Part shown: positions 11,241-23,360 of the stretch, piece after piece
Layout of the letters: each line of letters opens with the position of its first letter
How positions within the stretch are numbered: the first letter of the stretch is position 1
NCBI RefSeq assembly: GCF_026210795.1
Contig: NC_089444.1
Location: forward strand, 1,230,501 to 1,294,500
DNA length: 64,000 bases
From: Rhizophagus irregularis
Taxonomy: Eukaryota; Glomeromycota; Glomeromycetes; Glomerales; Glomeraceae
Direction of reading: 5' to 3'
Position numbers and translations under genes: made by a program
Notes under the pieces: model-generated
Database searches by the model: none
The model's input: the letters and a program-made list of their open reading frames with translations, nothing else
What the model was told of the DNA's origin: nothing

Positions 11241-12091
11241 TTAAAGTTGCCTGCCAAAATTAGGGAGTTTCAGCATATCGAAATTGTCAAAACCTAAAAA
11301 TATTACGTTTCACATAATAACTTGGCATTCAATGATCGTGTTGGAATCGTCTCATAATGATGAGTCGAATGGTGGTTAGATCATCTTTCTATGATCACTG
11401 GATACCAAGATATTGAGCGAAACGTCAAAAATCGGCATTTTGTATTTTGCGATACTACGCTATTTGACGTTTCACATAATAACTCGGCATCCAATGATCG
11501 TAGAAAGATGCACCATAGCTCGTTAGAATCGTCTCATAACGACGAGTCGAATGGTGGTTAAATCATCTTTTTATGATCACTAGATGCCGAGATATTAAGC
11601 GAAACGTCAAAAATCGGCATTTGTATTTTGCGATATTGCACCGTTTGACGTTTCATGTAATAACTCAGCATCCAATAATCGTAGAAAGATGCACCATAAC
11701 TCATTGGAATCGTCTCATAATGACGAGTTGAATGGTGGTTAAATCATCTTTTTTACGATCACTGGATGCTGAGATAATAGGCGAAACATCAAATGGCGCA
11801 GTATCACAAAATACAAAATGCTAATTTTTCACGTTTCGCTCAATATCTCGGCATCCAGTAATTGTAGAAAGACGATCTAACCACCATTCGACTCGTTGTT
11901 ATGAGACGATTCCAACGAGCTATGGTGCATTTTTCTACGATCATTGGATGCCAAGTTATTACGTGAAACGTAATATTTTTAGGTTTCGACAATTTTGACA
12001 TGTCGAAACTATTTCAGCATTTTGGCATTTTGACAGGTTTTAGTTTTGACATTTTGACAATAGCCTGTAGAGTTTTGGCAGGCAACTTTAA
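11241..12091. mobile_element. Foldback element built from ~180-bp tandem modules
   Basis: Exact 19-bp inverted ends TTAAAGTTGCCTGCCAAAA (11241-11259) and its complement (12073-12091). Inside, a unit beginning CGTTTCACATAATAAC repeats directly at about 11310, 11469 and 11650, and then appears inverted from about 11830 to 11980. Each unit carries a core like GGAATCGTCTCATAA followed by GACGAGTCGAATGGTGG. No coding capacity. A target duplication is not clear. The core resembles the arms of the 2621-3123 foldback. Confidence 0.7.
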
Positions 12092-14717
12092 GTATAACTA
12101 AACTATTTTAGTATGATGTAAAATAAGCAGGGATTCTGCTGGAAACCATAGCATAAAATCTTATAAAGGATCAGGGCTTCAAAAAAAAAAAAATATCACA
12201 CACTAGCAAAACCCAAAAAGTATTTCTTTTGCCCAAATAATTTTATATGAAGCTTACCTATAATGCCCATTTGATAGTCTTTACCTTTGTTTCATGGTGT
12301 TATTATAGTTTTAATAATTGTGACCTATATTAGCAAGCAAACGAATAAAGATTTCTGATTTAAGTTCTTTTATTATAGGATCTTTTTATGATACCATACC
12401 ATTTAACAATGTATTTTTATAAGAAACTAATAAAACAATTTTATGAAGATTTATTAAGTTCTCATTTAAATTATTTTACTTTTTTAACTTTTTAAGCACT
12501 ATTAAAAATTATGAGAATATTGATTTGATTTAATTCTTGTCAGTTAATTCAAGTGGGATTAATAAGTCAGATAATAATAAATTTACTCATTTAAGTGAAT
12601 TATATTTACTGTATAATTATTAAAAGGAAGCCGAGATGGATTTACTTCTAAAATGTTTGATAAATTATGTGACAATAGACCTACTATTATTACGTTTATT
12701 AAAGTAAAAGAAACAGAAGAAATTCTTGGTGGTTATATAATCCTTTAAACATGGTTTAATATTAAAAAATGAAATACAAATATTTTTTTAAATTATTTTG
12801 GTTTTTAAAAGAATTATCATTAATCAATATATGTAATATTTAAATATTTTTGCAACAGTATAATGAATGTAGCGAAATAATTCATAAAAATTTACTTAAT
12901 AATAGAAGCTAAGATATATTTCTGGATTAGCATAAAAATAAATTTAATAAATAGATATTGGATGGGGGAATAGAGATATCGGTCAAAGACTGATATTCCC
13001 TATCCAATAACTAACGGTCATTAGGAGATTTTCCCAGCGTAACCTGAAAAAATGTTATGAACAATCACATGACATTTTCATCACCAGCGTCACAGTCGTT
13101 CCTTGTTTCCATTTTTCATAAGTATCTGGGGGATGGGGGAATTTTTTATGTAACAAAATCTACTTGTCACACACATGTGCGCTACACCTAGTTTCAGTCA
13201 AGTTTGCCATTTTGTGACGTTACGCTGGGGTAATCATCATTAAGAATACTGCGGAATTAATGCTACTAATACTGATTTCAATATTGGATGTCTCATAAAA
13301 ATATTGTCCAGTAAAATCCCACATATTCCCAATTGTATTGACTGAGCAATAATGATTAATTGAATTATTTTTAAAACAAATTTTCTCATTTACTCTTATT
13401 TAATTTGATTTATTTTGGAAATATGGTAATAAGAGGAACAAGGAATGAACGCAAGATTCTCTACCAAATTTAAATTCTATTGTTTAGCTTACCATATTTA
13501 ATATAGAAGAGAAAGGTTTTTTTAAAATTTACATCATTTACATGTATATAATTAAAAACATTTTGAATTGTGTAATGTGTAGTAACTGTAGCATTGTCTC
13601 CATCATTGGCTATATCATGATTTTTTGCTAAAATGGCTTAACATGATCATTTTTATTGATGATATGGTGCTGGAAGTCTATACTCAACAATAAAAATGCA
13701 ACACTTAAAAATCTTTCAACTCCTTACAAAAAATACAATTTGACGGGTAACTTTCTTTGAGATAAACTCTATCAAATTACCGGTCAGGTTTTAAAAGAAG
13801 ATCTATTATAAGCATTTGAAATTGCAATTTGAAACAAAATATGTTGGCCAGTACTTATGATAATTCGGGCCAACTTCATGCATTGTGATAATGCCAGCCC
13901 GAATTATCATAATCTGAATCGAATGTAATTTTTTTTTTAAAAAAAAATTTTATTAATGTATGACTTTTATAAAATGGTAGGTGCGTTTTTATTACTGAAA
14001 TTCACTTTTTTTTATGTTTTTTCTTATTTGTAATAAAAGAATTTTCAAAAACTGCATTTTATTAGTACTTTACACAAGAAATCCTGGTTTTTTATTGGCT
14101 GAATTTCAGATCACATGATATAGAATCGCTAAACAAAATCACGTGATTGTCGAGTATATAATTTTATTGGGCTGAGAAATTTAATTAGAGCGATTTCTTG
14201 ATTTAGGTCATAGTTTTGTGAAAACACATTCTATATTTCTATGGTGTTGAGCACCAAGTGGTGTTTTAGTGATTTATAATTGGAAAAGTAAAAAAAGATT
14301 TATTTAAATTACAAACTAAGAAATTTGTAGAATATTTTTTACTACTCTAGCCTTAGTGTTTAAATAATTCTAAGAAGAAAATACCTATAAGATGACAGCT
14401 AATGCAGGTGATTAATATTTAGATAAAATATAAAAAAAAAGAATTATTTAAATTACAAACTAAGAATCTTTAGAATATTCTACTATTCTAGTCTTAGTGT
14501 TTAAATAAAGCTAAAAAAGAATAAAATAAAGAATAACTTTTGTTGAATGCATGATATCAAATATTATTTAAAAAAAACTACAAATCATTTTCTTAAAACG
14601 CAAATAATTATAATTTTCATCTGTTTTAATATCTAATAATTATTAAATAAATAAAATTAATTTCACATAAATAATTTGCAAAATTAATTTTCTTTTATAC
14701 CAATATTACATACCTAA
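12092..14717. other. Gene-free stretch with relics and small hairpins
   Basis: Besides the TLDc relic annotated separately, it holds: a hairpin at 12956-13011; a short pair of inverted ends CCCAGCGTAAC / GTTACGCTGGG around 13034-13226, perhaps a tiny MITE; a hairpin with arms ATGATAATTCGGGCC / AGCCCGAATTATCAT near 13857-13912; and an imperfect tandem duplication (about 14296-14400 and 14438-14530). No open reading frame of weight. Confidence 0.45.
12626..12748 (+). pseudogene. TLDc-domain fragment
   Basis: The frame starting at 12626 reads GSRDGFTSKMF, then LCDNRPTIITFIKVK and ILGGY, the hallmark block of TLDc domains as found in the many Rhizophagus BTB/TLDc proteins. It then hits TAA at 12746-12748 and no further domain sequence follows in frame. 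A truncated relic; no start codon or flanking exons are seen. Confidence 0.65.
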
Positions 14718-17700
14718 TTATTTGTCTACAATTATGCAATCATCCAAATCTTCAGTTATACCAGTAGAAGAACTTGCATGATAAGCTTGTGAATCTTCAC
14801 TTTCAAGAATTTCATTTAATTTTTTACTAGTAAAATTAAGTAAACGACTTGTATAGCATGCTTGTGAATGAGATTCAGTAGCAAGATTGTTATACATAAT
14901 TGGTGCATTTATAAATTCCATAACATTGCATTTTAATTCTTTATCAATATCTTTAACTTTTGCTCTATCTGGAAGAAAAATCCATTTCAAAATAATATTT
15001 AAAACTTCTCCAGCAGATGGCCTTTTTAAAGGATCTTCATTCCAACATTTTTTCATCAAATCTACATAACATTGTGGAGTATTTTCAATAATTTTAGGGC
15101 GTTCACCTTCACAAATACTTAAACTAAGTTGAAGATCATGCTTTCTATCATTAAATGGTGGCATTCCAGATGTAAATTCCCACATAATCATAGAAAAACT
15201 ATATATATCACTAGCTGGAGTATAAGATTTGCCTCTTAAAACTTCAGGTGCAATAAATGGTATAACACCATAAATATCATATTTTTTCAAAAATGATTTT
15301 ACAGGTCGACATAATCCTAAATCACTAATATAAACGGTTCCATCAATTCCATTTAAAATATTGCCATCATGAAAATCACAATGAATGAGATTTTGCTTAT
15401 GCATATTATTAAGTCCTAAAATAATTTCATATAGCATATATAACTTTTGATACCAATCATTTTTGACTATTCTTGTTAAGTTTCCCCTTAAATTACCTTT
15501 GCTTGCATAATCCATTACTACCATATATTTCAAAGTATCTGGATCTTTTGTAAATCCATAAAAATAAATAATATTACATGAATCTAAACAAATTTCATGA
15601 TAATTCCACTATAAAAAATAATAATCCATTAGTATAAGTAAATTATAATTTGAATTAAAAAAAATAAATAATTTACTATCATACTTCATTTAAAAATTCA
15701 TTTAAATTTTCATTTAAATTATTATGACATTTAAGAATTACTTCTTTATTATTATTTAACCAAATAGCTTTGTATATAATACCAAATCCACCTTCATCAA
15801 GATATTCAACATTTATAAATTTATTATAAGGAATCCATTTTAAATTCTTTTTAAGAATAAAGTCATCCAAAAGTGAATCTCCACTTTTTCCAAATCTATA
15901 AATTTAAATAAATAATTAAATTATATTAAAGTTTATATTAAACACTAAAAATTTAAGAATAAAATTAACATTTACTCTAAATTTTAAATAGGAATTTAAT
16001 ATAACGCATATCTTAAGTTTTTGTATAAATAAATACAATAATAACTTATATTTTACAACTTACCAACTAAAAATAACAGAAATTTTTAAATTAAAGAATT
16101 CAATTAATAAATAGTAAATATTATATAAAACATATAACAATAAAAATAACAAATAACCTACAAGCTATATAAATAATTTATTAAATAAAGATTTAAGTTA
16201 TTAATATTATATAAATTAATAATAATAAAATTAAATAAATAACTTACGCCCTATATTATTAAATAATTTATTAAATAAAGATTTAAGTTAGTAATATTAT
16301 ATAAACAAATAATAATAAAATTAAATAAATAACTTACGCCCTTTATTATTAAATAATTTTCAAATAAAAATTTTAGTTAGTTTAAATTATATGTGAATAT
16401 TATATAAATAAGTAATAATGGAATTAAATGAATAACTTACCCTCTATATTATTAAATAATTTTTTAAATAAAAATTTTAGTTAGTTTAAATTATATGGAA
16501 TATTATGTAAATAGGTAATAATATAATTAAATAATTAACTTACGCCCTATATTATTAAATAATTTTTTAAATAAAAAATTTTAGTTAATTTGAATATTAT
16601 ATAAATAAGTAATAATGGAATTAAATAATTAACTTATAACTTAACTTACCACCTAAAAGAAATTATAAAATAATTTTTTAAGTAAAAGATTTAGTTTTAA
16701 ATTATAAAATTATATGTAAATATTATTATATAAATAAGTAATAATAGAACTAAATAAATAACTTACACCCTATTAAATAAAGAATTTATTTATATTAAAT
16801 TATATACAAATATTATATAAATAAAGTAATAATAGCATTAAATAAATTACTTACGCCCTATGTTATTAAATAATTTTTCAAATAAAGAATTAAGTTAGTT
16901 TAAATTATTTGTGAATATTATATAAATAATTAGTAATAATAGAATTAAATAAATAATTTATGACTTACTAACTATAGGAAATGGAAAAATAATTTTTTAA
17001 TAATGGATTTAGTTCAAATTATGCAAATATTATATAAATAAGTTAAATAAACAACTTATAACTTACTAACTATAGGAAGTTGCAAAATAATTTTTTAATG
17101 ATGGGTTTAGTTCAAATATTATATAAATATGTAATAATAGAATTAAATAAATAACTTACATCCTATGTTATTAAATAATTGTTAAATAAAGAATTTAGTT
17201 AGTTTAAATTACATGTAAATATTAAATAAATAAGCAATAATAGAATTAAATAAATAACTTACGAGCTATATATTATTAAATAATTTTTTTAAATAGAGAA
17301 TTTAGTCAGTTTAAATTATATGTAAATATTATATAAATTAAATAAATAACTTATAACTTATCAATTACAAAATTAAATTATATGTTAATATTGCATGAAT
17401 AAGTAATAATAGAATTAAATAATTAACTTACGCCCTATATTGTTAAATAAATTTTAAATAAAAAATATAGTTAGTTTAAATTATATAATATTATATAAAT
17501 GGGTAATAATGGAATTAAAATTAAATAAATAACTTACACCCTATGTTATTAAGTAATTTTTAAATAAAAAATATAATTGGTTTAAAATATATGTAAATAT
17601 TTATAAATAAGTAATAATAGATAACTTACAAGCTATATTATTAAAATAAAGAATTTAATTAGTAAATATTATATAAATAAGTAATAATAGAATTAAATAA

Positions 17701-20700
17701 ATTACTTATAACTTACAATCTATTTAAATAAAGAATTTAGTTAGTTTAAATTATATGTAATTATTATATAAATAAATAATAATAGAATTAAATAAATAAC
17801 TTACGTCCTGTGTTATTAAATAAATAAAGAATACAGTTAGTTAAATTATATGTAGATATTATATAAATAAATAACTTACGTCCTATGTTATTAAATAATT
17901 TTTTAAATAAAGAATTTAGTTAGTTTAAATTATATGCAAACATTATATAATAATTAATAATAGAATAAAATAAATAACTTACGCCCTATGTTATTAAATA
18001 ATTTTTTAAATAAAGAATGTAGTTAGTTTAAACTATATGTGAATATTATATAGTAAATAAATAATAGTAACTTACGCCCTATGTTATTGATCAATTTTTA
18101 ATAAAAATGTAGTTAGTTTAAAGTATACTTAAATATTATATAAATAAGTAATAATAGAATTAAAATAAATAGCTTACAAACTATATTATTAAAGAATTTA
18201 GTTAGTTGAAATTGTATGTAAATATTATATAAATAATTCATAACAGAATTAAATAAATAACTTACGTCCTATATTATTAGATAATTTTTTAAATAAGAAT
18301 TTAATTATTTTAAATTATGTACAAGTATTATATAAATAAGAAATAATAATAGAATTAAATAAATAATTCATAACTTACCAACTAAAAGAAATTACAAAAT
18401 TATTTAAAATAAAGAATATAGTAGTTAGTTTAAATTATATGCAAATATTATATAATTAAGTAATATAATTAAATAAGTAACTCATAACTTACTAACTAAA
18501 AGAAATTACAAATTAATTTTTTGAATAAAGAATTTAGTTAATTTAAATATAAACAAATATTATATAAATTAGTAATATAAAATTAAATAAATAATTTATA
18601 ACTTACCAACTAAAAGAAATTATAAAATAATTTTTTAAAATAAAAAATTTAGTTAGTTTAAATAAGTAATAATAGGATTAAATAAATAACTTACATCCTA
18701 TATTATTAAATAATTTTTTCATATAAAAAAATTTTGTTAGTTTAAATTATATATAAGTATCATATAAATAAGCAATAATAGAATTAAATTATAACTTACC
18801 AACTTTCAAAATAATTTTTTAAATAAATAATTTAGTTAGTTTAAACAATATGTAATTATTATGTATATAGATAATAATAGAATATTAAATAACTTACGAG
18901 CTACATTATTAAATAATTTAAATAAAATTTTAGTTAGTTTAAATAAGTAATAATAGAATCAAACAAATAACTTACATCCTATTTTATTAAATAATTTTTA
19001 AATAAAAAATTTAGTTAGTTTAATTATATGTAAATATTATATAAGTAAGTAATAATAAAATTAAATAAAATAACTTACGGCCTATATTATTAAATAATTT
19101 TTTAAATAAAGCTTTGATTAATATAAATTATATTTAAGTATTATAAATACTAAGTAATAATAGAATTAAATAAATATCTAACAAGCTAAAATAATAAAAA
19201 TTTTTTAAATAAAGAATTTAGTTAGTTTAAATTACATGTAAATATTAAATAAATAAATAATAATAGAATAAATAACTTACGAACTATATTATTAAATAAT
19301 TTTTAAATGAAAATTATAGTTAGTTTAAATTATATTTAAATATTATATAAATAAGTAATAATAGAATTAAATAAAACACTTATAACTTACTAACTAAAAG
19401 AAATTACAAAATGATTTTTTGAGTAAAGGATTTATTTAGTTCAAATTATATTTAAATGTTATATAAATAGGTAATAATAAAATTAAATAAATAACTTACA
19501 CCCTATATTATTAAATAAGTTTTTAAATAAAGCGTTGATTATTAATATAAACTATATTTAAGTATTATATAAATACTAAGTAATAATAGAATTAAATGAA
19601 TAACTTACAGCCTATATTATTAAATAATTTATTTAGTTAATTTAATTTATATGTAGATATTATATAAATAAGTGATAAATAATAAAATTAAATAATAACT
19701 CATCACTTACCAACTAAAAAAATTGCCAAAAAATTTTTTAAATTATATTTAATCATTATATATATAAAGTAATATAGAATTAAATTTATAATTTATAACT
19801 TACCAGCTAAATAAATTACAAAATAAATTTTAAATAAAGTATTTAGTTAGTTTAAATTGTATATAAGTAATAATAGAATTAAATAAATAACTTACGCCCT
19901 ATATTATTAAAATAAAAAATTTAGTTAGTTTAAATTATATGTAAATATTATATAAATAAGTAACAATATAATTAAATAAATAATTTATAACTTACCAACT
20001 AAAAGAAATTACAAATTAATTTTTTAAATGAACAATTTAGTTAGTTTAAATTTATGTAAAATATTATATAATCGCGTAATAATGGAATCAATTAGATAAC
20101 CTATAACTTACAATCTATTTAAATAAAAAATTTAGTAAGTTTAAATTATATGTAAATATTATATAAAGTAATAATAAAATTAAATAAATAACTTATAACT
20201 TACCAACTAAAAGAAATTATGAAATAATTTTTTAAATAAAAAATTCATTTAGTTTAACTTATATAAATATTATGTAAATAAGTAATAATAGAATTAAACA
20301 AATAACTTACTCCCTATATTATTAGATAATTTTTTTTTAAATAAAGAATTTAATTAGTTTAAATTATATGTAAATATTACATAAATAAGTAATAGTAAAA
20401 TTAAATAAATAATTTATAACTTACTAACTAAAAGAAATTACAAATAATTTTTTAAATTAATAATTTAGTTAGTTTTAATTATATCATTTAAATAAGTAAT
20501 AATAAATAACTCACTTCCTATATTATTAAATAATTTTTTAAACAAAGAATTTAGTTGAATATTATATAAATAAGTATTAGAAAATAAATAACTCATAACT
20601 TACGATCTATTTAAATAAAAAATTTACTTAGTTTAAATTATATGTAAATATTATATAAATAATTAAATAAATAACTTACACTCTATATTATTAAATAATT

Positions 20701-22103
20701 TTTTAAATAAAAAAAAATATGGTTAAGTTTAATTATATGTAAATATTATAATCCAATTAAAATAAATAACTTACGAGCTATATTATTAAATAATTTTTAA
20801 ATAAAGAATTTAGTTAGTTTAATTATATGTAAATGTAGTATAAATGAGTAATAATAGAATTAAATAAATAACTTACGCTCTATATTATTAAATAGTTTTT
20901 TAAATTAGTTTAAATTATAGGTAAATATTATATAAATAATTAATAATCAAATTAAATAATTAGTTTACTAGCTATGTTATTAAATAATTTTTTAAATAAA
21001 GAATTTAATAAGTTTAAATATGTGAATAAGTATTATATAAATAAGCAAAATAAATAACTTACGCCCTATGTTATTAAATAATTTTTTAAATAAAGAATTT
21101 AGTTAGTTTAAATTTTATGTGAATATTATATAAGTAATAATAGCATTAAATAAATATCTTACACCCTATATATATGGTTATATAATATAAATAAAGAATT
21201 TAATAATTTAAATTTTATGTAAATATTGTATAAATAACTTATAACTTACGATCTATTTAAATAAAGAATTTGGTTAGTTTTAATTATATGTAAATAAGTA
21301 ATAGTTGAATTAAATAAATAACTTATAACTTACCAACTAAAAGAAATTACAGAATAGTTTTTTAAATAAAGAATTTAGTTTAAAGTTTAAACTATAAATA
21401 TAGTAGAAATATAGATATCATATAACTTACACCCTGTGGTATTATTAATTATTAATTAGTTAGATATAAATATAATAAAAATATTTACTGTAGATTAAAT
21501 ATATCACTTACAATCTATTTATTTAAATTAGGAATATAATTAGTTGAGTTACAAAATATTAAACAAATAAATGTAATATTGTAACTTACCATCTGAAATA
21601 TAATTAATATTTAAATAGTTATTTAATTAAAGAATTTAGTTATTTGAATATTATGTAAAATAAATAAAGTAAAGAAATAAAGTTTTAAATAAGTGATAAC
21701 TTACTAACTAGGATATTATACATCATTAGATAAATTATTTAGTTAAATGTAATATATAACAAAAAATAATAATTAATTCCATTATTATTTAATTATAAGA
21801 TAACATTAACTTACGAGCTAAATTGTTAATATAATTTATTTTATATGGTTAGTTTAAAGTATGGTTATGAATAGTATTTAAATTATTTACAAATAAAAAT
21901 TTAATATTCCAGCTTATTTGAATAATTTGATATACCTTTGGATTCCTCAGTGCTACTTCCTTCAAATTCTTCAGTACCACTTCCTTCAAATTCTTTAAAT
22001 ACTACTGGAAACTAGTTTTATTATATTGCAAATTTGGTTAAAAATTTTAGAATTCTAATTGTATTAAATGTTCATGCTATATATGATTTTACCTTCATCA
22101 CTA
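14718..22103 (-). CDS. Protein kinase gene with a 60-unit microexon array
   Basis: Minus strand. Exons in order: 22103-22093 (11 nt), 22004-21936 (69 nt, an acidic repeat with two copies of EEFEGS), then 59 candidate 3-nt exons from 21817 to 16064, a candidate 1-nt exon at 15976, exon 15895-15685, exon 15608-14718. The last two encode a tyrosine-kinase-like domain: glycine loop DEGGFGIIY, lysine in VILKCH, catalytic loop HCDFHDGN (Cys in place of Arg), DLG, then APE, and a Ser/Asp-rich tail ending at TAA 14718-14720. SGDSLLDDFI before the domain matches the usual start of Rhizophagus kinases. The 69-nt exon is open in one phase only; carrying that phase through 59 triplets and the single nucleotide enters the kinase exon in frame. 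The kinase is certain; the microexon splicing is a prediction. The first exon and start codon were not found. An alternative acceptor (AG at 15882-15881) could also restore frame. Confidence 0.7.
15976..21817 (-). repeat. Tandem intron array with 3-nt candidate exons
   Basis: Each unit (mean about 99 bp) reads, on the minus strand: AG acceptor, three bases, GT donor (almost always GTAAG), AT-rich spacer, often an ACTAAC-like branch motif, AT-rich run, next AG. Left coordinates of the triplets: 16064, 16162, 16248, 16338, 16441, 16544, 16650, 16767, 16855, 16969, 17067, 17160, 17263, 17432, 17538, 17630, 17717, 17815, 17880, 17983, 18076, 18178, 18266, 18379, 18493, 18607, 18695, 18800, 18898, 18976, 19079, 19183, 19281, 19391, 19500, 19609, 19711, 19804, 19896, 19996, 20112, 20204, 20311, 20425, 20515, 20604, 20680, 20775, 20877, 20969, 21063, 21163, 21250, 21334, 21431, 21512, 21590, 21715, 21815. 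One unit (17362) has lost both acceptor and donor. Unusual donors: GTAGGT (16162), GTTAGA (19183), GTGAGT (20515), GTAAAC (20969). There are 23 different triplets; GGC, TTG and TTA are commonest. Two unit types exist: acceptor ...AATATAG with G-rich or mixed triplets, and acceptor ...TTCTTTTAG with mostly TTG/TTA. Confidence 0.85.
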
Positions 22104-22677
22104 CTGTGTGTTATTATTATATATTATATCAAAAATTCTCCCTAACTGGACAAAATAAAGTAATTATTTTTTTCTTTTTTTTGAAACGCCTTTATTATTA
22201 TGGGTAAGCATGATAATAATATTTGAGCAAAATGCATTGTACAAGCATTGCATGTACGACAAACAAAAATTTACATGTGTCAATCATCAAGCCTCATTGT
22301 TGCGTAGCAAAAATCACAAAACAGGGAATACATATTACATAATGTCATTAAGTAAGTGTACTATCTTTAGCTACTTTGCAAGTTTATTTAAATTGGTAAA
22401 GGTAGTTTTGAATATCAAAATTTTGATTTTCTCATTAAAACCAACTTGGAAATGATCGGACACATCCAAAGTGGTGATTATATAGATTAAAGTTCTACAT
22501 TATTACTACAATTTATTAAAATTATTTAGCGATAGTATGCTTTTGGATGATAAATTTCTGACGATCATCTTCCAAATTTATTCACTTTTTCGCTTAATTT
22601 GTAGTTTGTCATACGATCTACATGCATTTTTTCATAATTTCGGAAATGCTCAATGTGAACTTTTTTGATTCAATTTT

Positions 22678-22778
22678 ATATAGCTATATATATTGCTAAT
22701 TGCAATTGCTATTGCTATTGCTATTGCTATTGCTATTGCTATTGCAATTGCAATTGCAATAGCTATATAGCTATAGAC
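22678..22778. repeat. (GCTATT)n microsatellite within a hairpin
   Basis: Six to seven copies of GCTATT are flanked by inverted ATAGCTATATA and TGCAATTGC arms, so the whole 100 bp can fold on itself. Confidence 0.7.
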
Positions 22779-23360
22779 GTTGTTATTGCAATATTGCTTC
22801 TTTGATATCATTAGAATAAAATTACAAAATATTCATTTTTGTGCCACTTTCGCTACATATTAACTTGAGGCATCAAACAATAAGTTTTATATTTGTATTT
22901 GATTTTGTTGATCTTTATTGATTTTCAATAAAAATAGATTCAAATATATTTCTTTTTCGTTAAAAAAATTGAAACGTGTAGATGATCATGTAGATCTTGT
23001 GATAATCAAAATAAAAAAGTGTTAGACGAAAATTTTTTTCAAAAATTTATCTTTTTTTTATAAATTTTTTTACATTTTTTTCTATTTGTAAGATTAAATA
23101 TTTGGATATTACATAATCACTAATTAAATTTATAAGCGTATTTAAGTGTATTTCTTTTAGAAAATAATGTGATATTTCATAAAAAATATTTTTTCTTACT
23201 ATTTTTATTTTTAAACTACTTGAATTTATAATTAATGAAAAAATTAATTAAAAATTTATGTCAGGTCATTTTCAAATTTTTATCATCTCAGTTCTTAATT
23301 TTTATATTACATTTATTTTTTATATAAAATTTTTTTAAATTAAACTTCTTTTTCCAAATA

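Noticed and set aside
15976-21817. CRISPR-like or plain AT satellite reading of the array
   Set aside because: Spacing varies and conserved points are splice sites and a branch-like motif, not a fixed repeat, so an intron array explains it better.
22210-22455. 81-codon plus-strand frame
   Set aside because: No domain, no splice or promoter context, AT-rich repeat surroundings.
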